DNA of 64,000 nucleotides from Paracoccaceae bacterium (GCA_024236495.1 JACKKJ010000002.1:649001-713000); one strand, 5' to 3'. Positions 23,788 through 33,176 are shown, counted from the stretch's first letter. A program made the numbers and translations. The notes: a model not told the origin generated them from the letters alone.

Positions 23788-26700
23788 TGAACGACGCCAC
23801 CCGCGCCCAGGTGCGCGCGGCCGATCCCGCAGGGTCGACCTGGCTTTCCGCCAACGCCGGATCGGGCAAGACGCGGGTGCTGATCGACCGCGTCGCGCGC
23901 CTTTTGCTGCAGGGCACCGAACCGCAGCGCATCCTCTGCCTGACCTATACCAAGGCGGCGGCAAGCGAGATGCAGAACCGCCTTTTCACACGGCTGGGGG
24001 AATGGGCGATGCTGCCCGAACCGAAGCTGCATGACGCGCTGGCCGATCTTGGCATCACCGGGTCGATCGACGCCGGCGCCCTGGCCAGCGCGCGCCGGCT
24101 ATTCGCCCGCGCCATCGAAACGCCTGGCGGGCTGAAGATCCAGACCATCCATTCCTTCTGCGCGGCCCTCTTGCGCCGCTTCCCGGTGGAGGCCGGCGTA
24201 TCGCCCGACTTCACAGAGATGGACGACCGCACCGCATCGCTCCTGCGTGCGGAGATCGTCGAGGATCTGGCCGACGGGGTCGATGTCGGCGCTGTCGACG
24301 CGCTGGCCGCGCTGGTCTCGGGCGACGATCTGGCCCCGCTTCTGGCCGATCTGGGCCGGAATAGTGACGTTTTCTCAAACCCGCTGACCCGGGCCGAGGC
24401 GCTTGCCCTGTTCGATCTGCCTGCGGGGATCACGGCGGAGGCGATCCTGGCGGACGTCTTGCGCGGCGATGAATCCACAATGTTCGCGGCGCTTGTTCCG
24501 GCGCTTGCGGCCAGCGGGACGAACGATGCCAAGGCGGCGGCAAAGCTAGCCACGCTGGACTTCGAACGGCCCGATCTTGCAACGCTTGCCGGGCTTGAAT
24601 CGGTGCTGCTGACCGGGGCCGGCGCCAAGGCGCCGTTCACCGCCAAGATCGGCAGCCTTCCCACCAAGGCGCTCCGAGAGGGCAAGGCCGCGCCTCTGAT
24701 CCCCGACCTGGAAGCGCTGATGAAACGGGTCGAGACCGCGCGCGCCGCGCGCATCGCGCTTGCCGCCGCGGAAAAGACGCTGGCGCTTCATCGCTTCGCG
24801 GCGGCCTTCCTGCCCCGCTACGCCGCGCGCAAGGCCGCGCGCGGCTGGCTCGATTTCGACGACCTCATCACCCGCGCGGCGGCCCTTCTGGGGGATCGCG
24901 CCGTCGCGGCCTGGGTGCTTTTCCGGCTGGACGGCGGGATCGATCACGTCCTCGTGGACGAGGCGCAGGACACCAGCCCCGCGCAGTGGAAAGTGATCGA
25001 ACGCCTGACCGAGGAGTTCACCGCAGGCGAAGGCGCGCGTGGCACCGAACGCACGATCTTCGTCGTTGGCGACAAGAAGCAGTCGATCTATTCCTTCCAG
25101 GGCGCGGACCTGACCGAATTCGACGGGATGCACGCGCATTTCACCGCCAAGTTCGCCGCCGTGGGCCGCGCGATGGAAGCGATGGAGCTTCAGCATTCCT
25201 TCCGATCGGCCGAGGCGATCCTGCGCGTCGTGGACCTGACCTTCGACGACCGGGTGAACCGCGGGCTTGGCGGCGCGCCGAAGCACCTGGCCTTTCACGT
25301 CGACAAGCCCGGCCGCGTCGACCTTTGGGATCCGGTCCCCAAACCGGATACGGCGGAACCGAAGAACTGGTACGACCCCGTCGACATCCTGCCCGACGCG
25401 CATGAACATGTGGTGCTTGCCCGCAAGATCGCCACCCGGATCCGCCAGATGATCGATACTGGCACCTCGATCCTTGAAAAGGGCCGGCCCCGCCGCGTTC
25501 ACGAAGGCGATTTCCTGATCCTCGTGCAGCGCCGCGGACCGCTTTTTTCCGAGATCATCCGCGCCTGCAAGGTGGCTGGGCTGGAAATCGCCGGGGCGGA
25601 CCGCCTGAAACTTGGCGCGGAGCTTGCGGTCAAGGATCTGGCCGCGCTGCTGAACTTCCTCGCGCTTCAGGAAGACGACCTGTCGCTGGCCGCGGCACTC
25701 AGATCGCCGCTCTTCGGCTGGTCGGAGGCGCAACTTTACGACCTTGCCCACAATCGGGGCGACCGGGTCTATCTCTGGCAGGCGCTGCGCAACCGCGAAG
25801 ATGCGTTCGCCCCGACGATCGCCATTCTGGACGACCTTCGCGACTGGGCCGATTTCCTTCGACCCTATGAGCTTCTTGAGCGGATCCTGACCCGTCACGG
25901 CGGCCGCCGGCACCTTCTGGCGCGGCTGGGACCGGAGGCCGAAGACGGGATCGACGCGCTTCTGGCGCAGGCACTGGCCTACGAGCGGACCGAGGTGCCA
26001 AGCCTGACCGGCTTCCTTGTCTGGATGCAGACCGACGAGGTGGAGGTCAAGCGCCGGCTCGACAGCGCCAGCCGCGCGATCCGGGTCATGACCGTCCACG
26101 GGGCCAAGGGGCTTGAGGCGCCGGTGGTCATTCTGCCGGACACCGCCAAACGTGCCGATCTGGTGCGGGACGAAATCTACATGACCGGGCAGGGCATCGC
26201 GCTTTGGAAAACCCCGGCGGCGGAAAGTCCGGCCCTCATTGCCGACCTGAGGGAAGACCTCAAGGAACGCCAGCGCCAGGAACGGATGCGGCTTCTTTAC
26301 GTCGCGATGACGCGGGCGGAAAGCTGGCTGATCGTCTGCGCCGCCGGCGATACCGGCGCGGGCGATGACAGCTGGCACGCGCTGGTCGCCGCGGCGATGG
26401 ACAAGGCGGGGGCGGCAACGGCGCCCGCAGCCGGCGGGGATTGGGACTTTGGCCCCGGCAAGCGGTTCGAACTTGGCGCTTGGCCCGCGCCGATCCCTTC
26501 CGCGCAGACCGATGCCATACGTTTTGCCGACACTTTGCCGACGCCGGGCCGATGGCTTGCCGACCCCGCGCCGGAGCCGCCGGAGCCCGGTGCGGCGCTC
26601 AGCCCCTCGGCGTTGGGCGGGGCCAAGGCACTGCCCGGCGAAGCCGGCCTTGACGAGGAGGAGGCCAAGCGACGCGGCACCATGATCCACCTGCTGCTGG

Positions 26701-27173
26701 AACATCTGCCGCTTTCCCCACGGGCCGAATGGCCGGCGATCGCGAATGCCCTTCTGAGCATCGAGGAAGACGCGACTTCGGCCGAGATAGAGACTGTTCT
26801 GGCCGAAGCCGCCGCCGTTCTCGAAAGCCGCGCCCTGGCCGCGATCCTGCCCCGCGCGCTCCGCGAGGTCGAACTGACTGCGGCGCTTCCCGAACTGGAC
26901 GGGCGCCGGGTACATGGAACGGTCGACCTCTTGCTGATCGAACCGGCGCGGGTTCTGGCGATCGACTACAAATCCAACGCCATCGTTCCGGACCATCCAG
27001 GCGCCATCCCCGACGGCATCCTCCGCCAGATGGGGGCCTATGCCGCGATGCTGGGCCAGATCTATCCCGGCCGCGCGATCGAAACCGCGATCCTGTGGAC
27101 GCGGACGGGGGAACTGATGGCCATTGATCCCGATATCGTGAGGGCAGCCCTGCGATCGACCACAACAGCTTGA
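23784..27173 (+). CDS. addA: Double-strand break repair helicase AddA
   Basis: AddA is the UvrD-type helicase and nuclease subunit. The 1129-residue protein has Walker A in SANAGSGKTRVLIDRVARLL (about residues 23-42), motif Ia LCLTYTKAAASEM, motif II LVDEAQDTSPAQW, motif III-like GDKKQSIYSFQGAD, motif V VMTVHGAKGLEAPVV and motif VI LYVAMTRAES. The C-terminal nuclease motif is AIDYKSNAIVPDHP. GGAGG is 7 nt before ATG 23784, which overlaps the addB stop. Confidence 0.96.
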   Translation: MMNDATRAQVRAADPAGSTWLSANAGSGKTRVLIDRVARLLLQGTEPQRILCLTYTKAAASEMQNRLFTRLGEWAMLPEPKLHDALADLGITGSIDAGALASARRLFARAIETPGGLKIQTIHSFCAALLRRFPVEAGVSPDFTEMDDRTASLLRAEIVEDLADGVDVGAVDALAALVSGDDLAPLLADLGRNSDVFSNPLTRAEALALFDLPAGITAEAILADVLRGDESTMFAALVPALAASGTNDAKAAAKLATLDFERPDLATLAGLESVLLTGAGAKAPFTAKIGSLPTKALREGKAAPLIPDLEALMKRVETARAARIALAAAEKTLALHRFAAAFLPRYAARKAARGWLDFDDLITRAAALLGDRAVAAWVLFRLDGGIDHVLVDEAQDTSPAQWKVIERLTEEFTAGEGARGTERTIFVVGDKKQSIYSFQGADLTEFDGMHAHFTAKFAAVGRAMEAMELQHSFRSAEAILRVVDLTFDDRVNRGLGGAPKHLAFHVDKPGRVDLWDPVPKPDTAEPKNWYDPVDILPDAHEHVVLARKIATRIRQMIDTGTSILEKGRPRRVHEGDFLILVQRRGPLFSEIIRACKVAGLEIAGADRLKLGAELAVKDLAALLNFLALQEDDLSLAAALRSPLFGWSEAQLYDLAHNRGDRVYLWQALRNREDAFAPTIAILDDLRDWADFLRPYELLERILTRHGGRRHLLARLGPEAEDGIDALLAQALAYERTEVPSLTGFLVWMQTDEVEVKRRLDSASRAIRVMTVHGAKGLEAPVVILPDTAKRADLVRDEIYMTGQGIALWKTPAAESPALIADLREDLKERQRQERMRLLYVAMTRAESWLIVCAAGDTGAGDDSWHALVAAAMDKAGAATAPAAGGDWDFGPGKRFELGAWPAPIPSAQTDAIRFADTLPTPGRWLADPAPEPPEPGAALSPSALGGAKALPGEAGLDEEEAKRRGTMIHLLLEHLPLSPRAEWPAIANALLSIEEDATSAEIETVLAEAAAVLESRALAAILPRALREVELTAALPELDGRRVHGTVDLLLIEPARVLAIDYKSNAIVPDHPGAIPDGILRQMGAYAAMLGQIYPGRAIETAILWTRTGELMAIDPDIVRAALRSTTTA

Positions 27174-27198
27174 CGGCGGCGGCGCGGCTTCATACTTT
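27170..27198 (+). promoter_or_regulatory. trxA promoter
   Basis: TTGACG (27170-27175), a 17-nt spacer and TACTTT (27193-27198) lie just upstream of trxA. The -35 overlaps the addA stop codon. A good sigma-70 match, so trxA can be expressed independently of the long addBA operon. Confidence 0.65.
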
Positions 27199-27231
27199 CT
27201 GGCCAACGCATTCCCGGTATGGAGCAAGATC

Positions 27232-27552
27232 ATGGCCACCGTCGCCGTCACCGATGCCACCTTCGACGCCGAGGTCCGCCAGTCGGACATTCCGGTTGTG
27301 GTGGATTTCTGGGCCGAGTGGTGCGGCCCCTGCAAGCAGATCGGCCCCGCACTGGAAGAGCTTGCGACCCAATACGCCGGCAAGGTGAAGATCGCCAAGG
27401 TGAACGTGGACGAGAACCCGAATGCCCCTGCCCAGATGGGCGTGCGCGGCATTCCCGCGCTGTTCCTGTTCAAGGGCGGTCAGGTGGTCTCGAACAAGGT
27501 CGGCGCCGCCCCCAAGGCCGCGCTGCAGAACTGGATCGAATCCTCGATCTGA
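27232..27552 (+). CDS. trxA: Thioredoxin
   Basis: A 106-residue classical thioredoxin, the general cytoplasmic disulfide reductant. The active site WCGPC has its cysteines at 31 and 34; VDFWAEWCGPCKQ and GIPALFLFKGG with the cis-Pro are visible. GGAG lies 7 nt before the start. A promoter precedes it and a strong terminator follows, giving a monocistronic unit at the end of the addBA group. Confidence 0.97.
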   Translation: MATVAVTDATFDAEVRQSDIPVVVDFWAEWCGPCKQIGPALEELATQYAGKVKIAKVNVDENPNAPAQMGVRGIPALFLFKGGQVVSNKVGAAPKAALQNWIESSI

Positions 27553-27574
27553 TTGACGGAACGTCTCCAAGACT

Positions 27575-27594
27575 GGGGCGCCTTCGGGCGCCCC
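27575..27594 (+). terminator. Intrinsic terminator of trxA
   Basis: GGGGCGCC pairs perfectly with GGCGCCCC around a TTCG tetraloop, 22 nt after the trxA stop, followed by TTCTGTTT. Confidence 0.9.
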
Positions 27595-27609
27595 TTCTGT
27601 TTGGCGCGG

Positions 27610-27637
27610 TTGCGGCGCGCGCCCCGGCCCGCCATAT
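27610..27637 (+). promoter_or_regulatory. Possible RpoH-type heat-shock promoter of hslV
   Basis: A TTG at 27610 (-35 like) and GCCATAT at 27631-27637, which matches six of seven bases of the sigma-32 -10 form CCCATnT, are separated by 15 nt after the TTGCGG hexamer. They lie 28 nt before the hslV start. HslVU is a known heat-shock regulon member, but this is a sequence match only. Confidence 0.4.
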
Positions 27638-27664
27638 AGGGCGAAGACCCAGAAGGAGCGCGCA

Positions 27665-28222
27665 ATGTCCGAAGACAGGTTTCCCGGCTGGCACGGCACG
27701 ACGATCATCGGCGTGCGACGGGGCGGCAAGGTCGTGGTGGCGGGCGACGGCCAGGTGAGCCTTGGCCAGACGGTGATCAAGGGCACCGCCCGCAAGGTCC
27801 GCCGGCTGTCGCCGGGCGGGCGCGACGTGGTCGTGGGCTTTGCCGGATCGACCGCCGATGCCTTCACGCTGCTTGAACGGCTGGAGAAGAAGCTGGACGC
27901 CGCACCGGGCCAGCTGACCCGCGCCTGTGTCGAGCTTGCCAAGGACTGGCGCACCGACAAGTACCTGCAGAAGCTGGAGGCGATGCTGATCGTGACCGAT
28001 GGCAAGACGCTTCTGGTGGTGACTGGCGCGGGCGACGTTCTTGAACCCGAACATGACATCGCGGCCATCGGATCGGGCGGGAACTTTGCCTTGGCCGCCG
28101 CGCGCGGGCTGATGGAAACCGACCTTTCCGCCGAAGACGTCGCCCGCAAGGCCATGGCGATCGCGGCCGATATCTGCGTCTACACCAACGGCAACCTGAC
28201 GGTGGAGACGATCGGTGGCTGA
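27665..28222 (+). CDS. hslV: ATP-dependent protease subunit HslV
   Basis: HslV (ClpQ) forms the proteolytic double ring that works with the HslU ATPase. The 185-residue protein carries the propeptide MSEDRFPGWHG followed by the catalytic threonine in TTIIGVRR, then VVVAGDGQVSLGQTV and the GSGGNFALAAAR block. The extended propeptide is typical for alphaproteobacteria. AAGGAG sits 6 nt before the ATG. Its stop overlaps the GTG start of the membrane protein gene that lies between hslV and hslU. Confidence 0.97.
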   Translation: MSEDRFPGWHGTTIIGVRRGGKVVVAGDGQVSLGQTVIKGTARKVRRLSPGGRDVVVGFAGSTADAFTLLERLEKKLDAAPGQLTRACVELAKDWRTDKYLQKLEAMLIVTDGKTLLVVTGAGDVLEPEHDIAAIGSGGNFALAAARGLMETDLSAEDVARKAMAIAADICVYTNGNLTVETIGG

Positions 28223-29306
28223 TACGCCGGAAAGCCTGGACCCCGCCAATATCCGCGCCGCCGTCAAGGCAGGTATCCTGACCGAGGCGCAGGCGGCCGA
28301 ACTGACCGCGCTGGGCCGCCGCCGGGCCGAGGACCAGGCCGCAAGGACGCGCGAGGACGAGCCTTTCGAGTTCTTCAAGGGGTTTGCCGAAATCTTCGTG
28401 GCGATCGGCCTTGCGATCCTGCTTGGCGGCATCGCGCTTTTGCTTGGGGTGATCGGCGGGGTCGGCATCCTGATCGTGATCCCGGCGATCATGGCGGCGA
28501 TTTCCTGGTGGATGGCGCGCTTCTTCACGCTGCGCTGGCGGATGAACCTGCCGTCCATGGTCCTTGTCGGCGCCTACGCAGGGGGGGTCTATGTCTCCTC
28601 TCTTACGTTTCTGGGTCAGGCCGGGCTTGGCCTGAAGGCGGTGGCCTTCCTGTCGGCCGCGATCGCCGCGGGGGCAACGGCGCTTTGGTTTCGTCGTTTC
28701 AAGCTCCCGTTTGCGATGTTCATCGTCGGATCCTTCGCGCTGATGGCGACCTATGCGCTGTTCACCCGCTACAACCCGGGCGGCACGTTCGACGACATCG
28801 ACGGCTGGGCGCGCAGCTTCGTTCCGCGCGCGAACCTGACGATGGCGTCGCTTGTCTTCGGGGTCGCGGCCTTTGCGGGCGCCATGTCCTTCGACCTGAA
28901 GGATCCGCACCGGACCGGGCGCCATTCGGCGACGGCCTTCTGGCTGCATCTTCTGGCGGCGGGTGCACTGGTGAACGCGGTCGCGGGCAACATCTGGCGC
29001 GGTGGGGGCGGGGCGAACATCCTGCCCACGGTCCTTGTCCTTGCGGTCTTTGCCCTGATCGCGCTGGTGATCGACCGGCGGTCGTTCCTGACGGCGGGGA
29101 TCGTCTATATCGCGGCGATCATCTACTGGGCCGTCGCCGGCGACGGCGGCGCAAGCGCCCGCGACTGGGCGCTGATCCTTATCCTGCTGGGGCTTTTCTT
29201 CACCGTCCTTGGTACCTGGTGGATACCGCTGCGCCGCCGGGTGATGCGGGCCCTTCCCGACTTTCCCGGCAAGACAAGATTGCCCCCCTATTCGGAGCGC
29301 ACATGA
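28215..29306 (+). CDS. Multi-pass membrane protein between hslV and hslU
   Basis: A 363-residue protein with a soluble N-terminal 55 residues (DPANIRAAVKAGILTEAQAAEL, resembling DUF2157-type starts) followed by about ten membrane helices from residue 60 to 345 and a basic tail. I do not recognise a specific family. It starts with GTG inside the hslV stop (8-nt overlap) and ends overlapping the hslU ATG by 4 nt, so it is translationally locked into the heat-shock protease operon. Confidence 0.8.
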   Translation: MADTPESLDPANIRAAVKAGILTEAQAAELTALGRRRAEDQAARTREDEPFEFFKGFAEIFVAIGLAILLGGIALLLGVIGGVGILIVIPAIMAAISWWMARFFTLRWRMNLPSMVLVGAYAGGVYVSSLTFLGQAGLGLKAVAFLSAAIAAGATALWFRRFKLPFAMFIVGSFALMATYALFTRYNPGGTFDDIDGWARSFVPRANLTMASLVFGVAAFAGAMSFDLKDPHRTGRHSATAFWLHLLAAGALVNAVAGNIWRGGGGANILPTVLVLAVFALIALVIDRRSFLTAGIVYIAAIIYWAVAGDGGASARDWALILILLGLFFTVLGTWWIPLRRRVMRALPDFPGKTRLPPYSERT

Positions 29307-30601
29307 CCAACCTGACCCCGCGCGAGATCGTATCCGAGCTTGATCGCTTCATCATCGGCCAGAAGGACGCCAAGCGCGCGGTCGCGGTGGCGCTGCGCAA
29401 CCGCTGGCGGCGCAAGCAACTGCCCGACGACATCCGCGAAGAGGTATATCCGAAGAACATCCTGATGATCGGGCCGACCGGCGTCGGCAAGACCGAGATT
29501 TCGCGCCGGCTGGCGAAGCTGGCCCGCGCACCGTTCCTGAAGGTCGAGGCGACAAAGTTCACCGAGGTCGGCTATGTCGGGCGCGATGTGGAACAGATCA
29601 TCCGCGACTTGACCGATGCGGCAATGATCGAAACCCGCGAACGCATGCGCGAAGAGGTGAAGGCCCGCGCCCACAAGGCCGCCGAGGAAAGGGTGATCGA
29701 GGCGATCGCCGGCCCGGACGCCCGCGAACAGACGCGTGAGATGTTCAGGGCGCGGCTGAAGAAGGGCGAACTGGATGACACGGTGATTGAGCTTGAACTG
29801 GCCGAGCCCGCGCCGCAGATGCCGTTCGAGATGCCCGGACAGCCCGGAATGGGGATGATGAACCTGGGCGACCTGTTCGGCAAGGCCTTTGGCGGACGGC
29901 GCACCCGCAAGAAACTGACCGTCGCCGAAAGCTACGAGGTTCTGATTTCGGACGAGGCAGACAAGCTTCTGGACGACGAACAGGTCAAGCAGGCCGCGCT
30001 GGAGGCGGTTCAGGAAAACGGCATCGTCTTTCTGGACGAGATCGACAAGATCTGCGCCCGCGCCGAAACCCGGGGCGCCGATGTAAGCCGCGAAGGGGTG
30101 CAGCGCGATCTTCTGCCGCTGATCGAGGGCACCACGGTTTCCACGAAATACGGGCCGGTCAAGACCGACCACATCCTTTTCATCGCCTCGGGCGCCTTCC
30201 ACATCGCCAAGCCATCGGACCTCTTGCCCGAGCTTCAGGGCCGCCTGCCGATCCGGGTGGAGCTGCGCGCGCTGACCGAGGAGGATTTCGTGCGCATCCT
30301 GACCGAGACCGACAACGCGCTGACCCGGCAATACACCGCGCTGATGGGAACGGAGGAGGTGGCGGTGACCTTCCGCGACGACGGGATCGCCGCGCTGGCC
30401 CGGATCGCCGCCGAGGTGAACCGCACGGTGGAAAACATTGGCGCAAGGCGTCTTTACACGGTGATGGAGCGGGTGTTCGAGGAGCTTTCCTTCAACGCGC
30501 CCGACCGCGCCGGCGAACAGGTATCGGTCGATGCGGCCTTTGTCGAACACCATCTGGGCGACCTGTCCCGCAGCGCCGACCTCTCGCGCTACGTGCTCTA
30601 G
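29303..30601 (+). CDS. hslU: ATP-dependent protease ATPase subunit HslU
   Basis: HslU (ClpY) unfolds substrates and feeds them to HslV. The 432-residue AAA+ protein begins MTNLTPREIVSELDRFIIGQ and has Walker A GPTGVGKTEISRRLAK (about 57-72), the pore motif GYVGRD, an I-domain with a Gly/Met-rich segment, Walker B NGIVFLDEIDKI and the C terminus DLSRYVL that contacts HslV. The start overlaps the preceding membrane-protein stop. Confidence 0.97.
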   Translation: MTNLTPREIVSELDRFIIGQKDAKRAVAVALRNRWRRKQLPDDIREEVYPKNILMIGPTGVGKTEISRRLAKLARAPFLKVEATKFTEVGYVGRDVEQIIRDLTDAAMIETRERMREEVKARAHKAAEERVIEAIAGPDAREQTREMFRARLKKGELDDTVIELELAEPAPQMPFEMPGQPGMGMMNLGDLFGKAFGGRRTRKKLTVAESYEVLISDEADKLLDDEQVKQAALEAVQENGIVFLDEIDKICARAETRGADVSREGVQRDLLPLIEGTTVSTKYGPVKTDHILFIASGAFHIAKPSDLLPELQGRLPIRVELRALTEEDFVRILTETDNALTRQYTALMGTEEVAVTFRDDGIAALARIAAEVNRTVENIGARRLYTVMERVFEELSFNAPDRAGEQVSVDAAFVEHHLGDLSRSADLSRYVL

Positions 30602-30664
30602 CGGACCTTTGCCCGCAGCCCGCGGCTGGGCTACAACAGTGATGTGTCCCCGAGGTCCCGTGCA

Positions 30665-31783
30665 ATGCGCCGCCTGATCGTCATCTTTCTGTCCGCCGGG
30701 CTGATGTCGGCCTGTGCACCGCGCGGCACCGTCATCGTCGATCCGGCGGCGGCAAGCGTGGGTTCCGTGCAAACCGTATATATTGCGACGACCCGCGGCC
30801 CCGATCCCGAGTCAGGCGAGCCCTTCGGCGCCGGGCGCAGCAAGGAAACCCGCTATGTCCGGCTTGGCGTGGCCGTTCCCCCGGTGCGGGGACTTGGCCA
30901 GATCGAATGGCCCCGACCCCACGCGCGCCCCGATCCTGTTCACGACTTCCTGGCAACCGAGAGGGATATCCTTTCAGGGCCGGAGGCCTTTCGCGCGACC
31001 CTTTCGCAGCAGTTCCGGCACAAGCCTGCTGGAAAGCGTGACGCGGTTGTATTTGTCCACGGCTTCAACATGACATTCGCGGAAGGCGCGTACCGTCTGG
31101 CGCAACTGGGCCATGACCTGAAGCTGGATTCTGTTCTGGTGCATTATTCCTGGCCGTCCCGGGGCCATCCACTTGGCTATGCGTACGACAGGGACAGTGT
31201 CCTATTTGCGCGCGACGGTCTGCAGGACCTGCTGGAGCAGGTTTCCGCGGCGGGCGCTGACCACATCACCATCGCCGCCCACTCCCTCGGGTCGCTCCTG
31301 ACAGTCGAGACCCTGCGCCAGATGGCGTCCTCGCGGTCTTCCTCTGCGGTCTGGCGAAAGATTTCGGGCGTCATCCTGTTTTCACCCGACATCGACGTGG
31401 ACGTGTTCCACGAACAGGCGGCCGCGATCGGCGAATTGCCGCAACCCTTCGTCATCTTCACCTCCAAGCGCGACAAGGCGCTCGCATTGTCGGCGCGGCT
31501 GACCGGCGAAAGGGAACGGCTGGGCAACATCGACGGTGCCGACGAGGTGGCGGACCTCGCGGTGACGGTCATGGACACCACGGCATTCTCCACCGGGGCG
31601 GGCCATTTCGATGCGGCGGATTCCGCCTCGCTTCTGGCAGTCCTGGGGCAGATCGCGACGGCGGGTGGCGTGCTTGAGGGCGACGGGCGGGTCGGGCTGC
31701 TGGCCGGAACAGTCGTGACAGTACGCAACGCGACACAGATCATCATGACGCCGGTCGCCGCGATGTCGGGCATGTCGAACTGA
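30665..31783 (+). CDS. DUF900 alpha/beta-hydrolase lipoprotein
   Basis: A 372-residue predicted lipoprotein with signal MRRLIVIFLSAGLMSAC, where the Cys follows a lipobox. The mature part is a DUF900 alpha/beta hydrolase: VVFVHGFNMTFAEGAYRLAQL, HYSWPSRG, nucleophile elbow TIAAHSLGSLL (the Ser), then VILFSPDIDVDVF. Substrate unknown; likely outer-membrane or periplasmic. I chose ATG 30665 because GAGG lies 9 nt upstream and it begins a clean signal; GTG 30644 adds seven residues. It stands alone, with convergent Smr gene after it. Confidence 0.85.
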   Translation: MRRLIVIFLSAGLMSACAPRGTVIVDPAAASVGSVQTVYIATTRGPDPESGEPFGAGRSKETRYVRLGVAVPPVRGLGQIEWPRPHARPDPVHDFLATERDILSGPEAFRATLSQQFRHKPAGKRDAVVFVHGFNMTFAEGAYRLAQLGHDLKLDSVLVHYSWPSRGHPLGYAYDRDSVLFARDGLQDLLEQVSAAGADHITIAAHSLGSLLTVETLRQMASSRSSSAVWRKISGVILFSPDIDVDVFHEQAAAIGELPQPFVIFTSKRDKALALSARLTGERERLGNIDGADEVADLAVTVMDTTAFSTGAGHFDAADSASLLAVLGQIATAGGVLEGDGRVGLLAGTVVTVRNATQIIMTPVAAMSGMSN

Positions 31784-32374
31784 TCAGCGCGGGCGACGCA
31801 GATAGACGTAGTAGGCGCCGGCGCCCCCGTGCTTCAGGTGCGCGGTCGCGATCTGGAGCACCAGCGGACGCAGTGGCGGAAGGTTGAGCCAGTGCGGAAC
31901 CTCGTGCCGAAGGGCGCCGATACGCGCAGGGATCGGCCCGACATCATCCTTTCGTTTCCCCTTGCCAGTGATGACCAGAACCAGCCGGCGCCCTTCGGCA
32001 TGGGCATTGAGAATGAAATAGACAAGCTCCTGACGCGCCTCGGACAGGGTCATGCCGTGCAGGTCGATCCGGCCCTCGGGCTGCAGGCGCCCCCGGGTCA
32101 TCGACCGGTAGGCCGCCTTGTCCATCTGAACCGGCTGTTGCGCCAGCGCCTCTGCCAGGGTGGGTGCTAGGTCGTGGCGCCGGGCGGCAGGCGCCGCCTC
32201 TCCCACGCGGAAGGGCGAAAGCGGGACGCGCGGGCGCAGCACCTCGGGCGCGACGGGCTTTGGCGCGGGTTCGGACCTTGCGGGACGTTCGGGGTGCAGC
32301 GCATGGGCTGTCCGCGCGACCCTTTGCCAAAGCTCCCGCTCTTCTGGGCTGACGGGACGGGATCGGCGGGTCAT
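31784..32374 (-). CDS. Smr-domain endonuclease-like protein
   Basis: A 196-residue protein with a disordered basic N terminus and a C-terminal Smr domain: RIDLHGMTLSEARQEL (the DLHG motif) and LVLVITGKGKRKDD (the TGKG motif), ending GAGAYYVYLRRPR. Smr domains nick DNA or RNA. I chose ATG 32374; a long upstream extension is open but unlike the family. It lies 34 nt after the Tim44-like gene. In relatives an mltA gene usually separates the two; it is absent here. Confidence 0.85.
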   Translation of the reverse strand: MTRRSRPVSPEERELWQRVARTAHALHPERPARSEPAPKPVAPEVLRPRVPLSPFRVGEAAPAARRHDLAPTLAEALAQQPVQMDKAAYRSMTRGRLQPEGRIDLHGMTLSEARQELVYFILNAHAEGRRLVLVITGKGKRKDDVGPIPARIGALRHEVPHWLNLPPLRPLVLQIATAHLKHGGAGAYYVYLRRPR

Positions 32375-32408
32375 CCGGCGCGCCTGTTCCGCAAGCGGTC
32401 GGCCGGGA

Positions 32409-33068
32409 TCATTCGCCGGTTGCGACCAGTTGCCAGTTCGGATCGCTCGCGCCCATCTTGCGCGCGAAGGTCCAGATGTCACGCTGCTTGCGCGGACGTT
32501 TGGGATCGCCCTCGACCAGCTCTCCGGCGCTGTCGCGCGCGGCCGAGACGATTTCACCGACGAAGCGCACGCTGATCTCGCCCTCGCGGGTGTTGCCGTC
32601 GAATTCGGCGGAATCCAGCGCGAGTTCACGCAGACCCAGGAATTCGGCCGTCACCGTCAGCCCTCGGCTGCGGCGTGCCGAGACCGCCTCGGAAAAGGCG
32701 TCGAAGACCTCGCGCGACATGAAGGGGCGCACCGAATCCAGATCGCCCTTCTCGAACGCCATAAGGATCATTTCGTAGGCACCACGGGCGCCCTGAAGAA
32801 AGCCCGACACGTTGAACGAGGGCTCCGCCTTCTTCATCTCGGCAAGGGCGCGTGCGGTGTCGCTGCCTTCCGGGGCGTGATCGGTGATGTCGCGGTCTGG
32901 TCCGCCTTCGATCACCTCGAAGTCCCGCCTGTTGCGCCGTTCGGACTGCGGCGCCGCGACCGGCGGTTTTTCAAAGCCGTCGCGCGTTCCCAGAACGCTT
33001 TTCAGCCGCAGGATGAGGAAGATCGCGATGCCCGCCAGAACGAGCAGCTGAATAATTGAACCATTCAT
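32409..33068 (-). CDS. Tim44/TimA-like membrane-anchored protein
   Basis: A 219-residue protein with an N-terminal membrane helix (SIIQLLVLAGIAIFLILRL), a charged linker, and a Tim44-like domain (about residues 80-219) containing GARGAYEMILMAFEKGDLDSVRPFM and a WTFARKMGASDPNWQLVATGE ending. The fold resembles the mitochondrial Tim44 C domain; bacterial forms probably act as inner-membrane adaptors. I chose ATG 33068 for the helix-first start. It is divergent from fxsA. Confidence 0.87.
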   Translation of the reverse strand: MNGSIIQLLVLAGIAIFLILRLKSVLGTRDGFEKPPVAAPQSERRNRRDFEVIEGGPDRDITDHAPEGSDTARALAEMKKAEPSFNVSGFLQGARGAYEMILMAFEKGDLDSVRPFMSREVFDAFSEAVSARRSRGLTVTAEFLGLRELALDSAEFDGNTREGEISVRFVGEIVSAARDSAGELVEGDPKRPRKQRDIWTFARKMGASDPNWQLVATGE

Positions 33069-33176
33069 ACGTTTCAGAACCTCAATGCGCACCGGGTTGG
33101 TAACGTCCGCAGTTCCCACCTATGTAAGGGACGGGTGAGGTCAAGTCCACCGCACCTACCAAGATCGGAGTATGTC

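Noticed and set aside
24546..27473. 975-codon open frame antisense to addA
   Set aside because: Low-complexity, basic and proline-rich product typical of the reverse strand of GC-rich genes; the sense frame is a clear AddA helicase.
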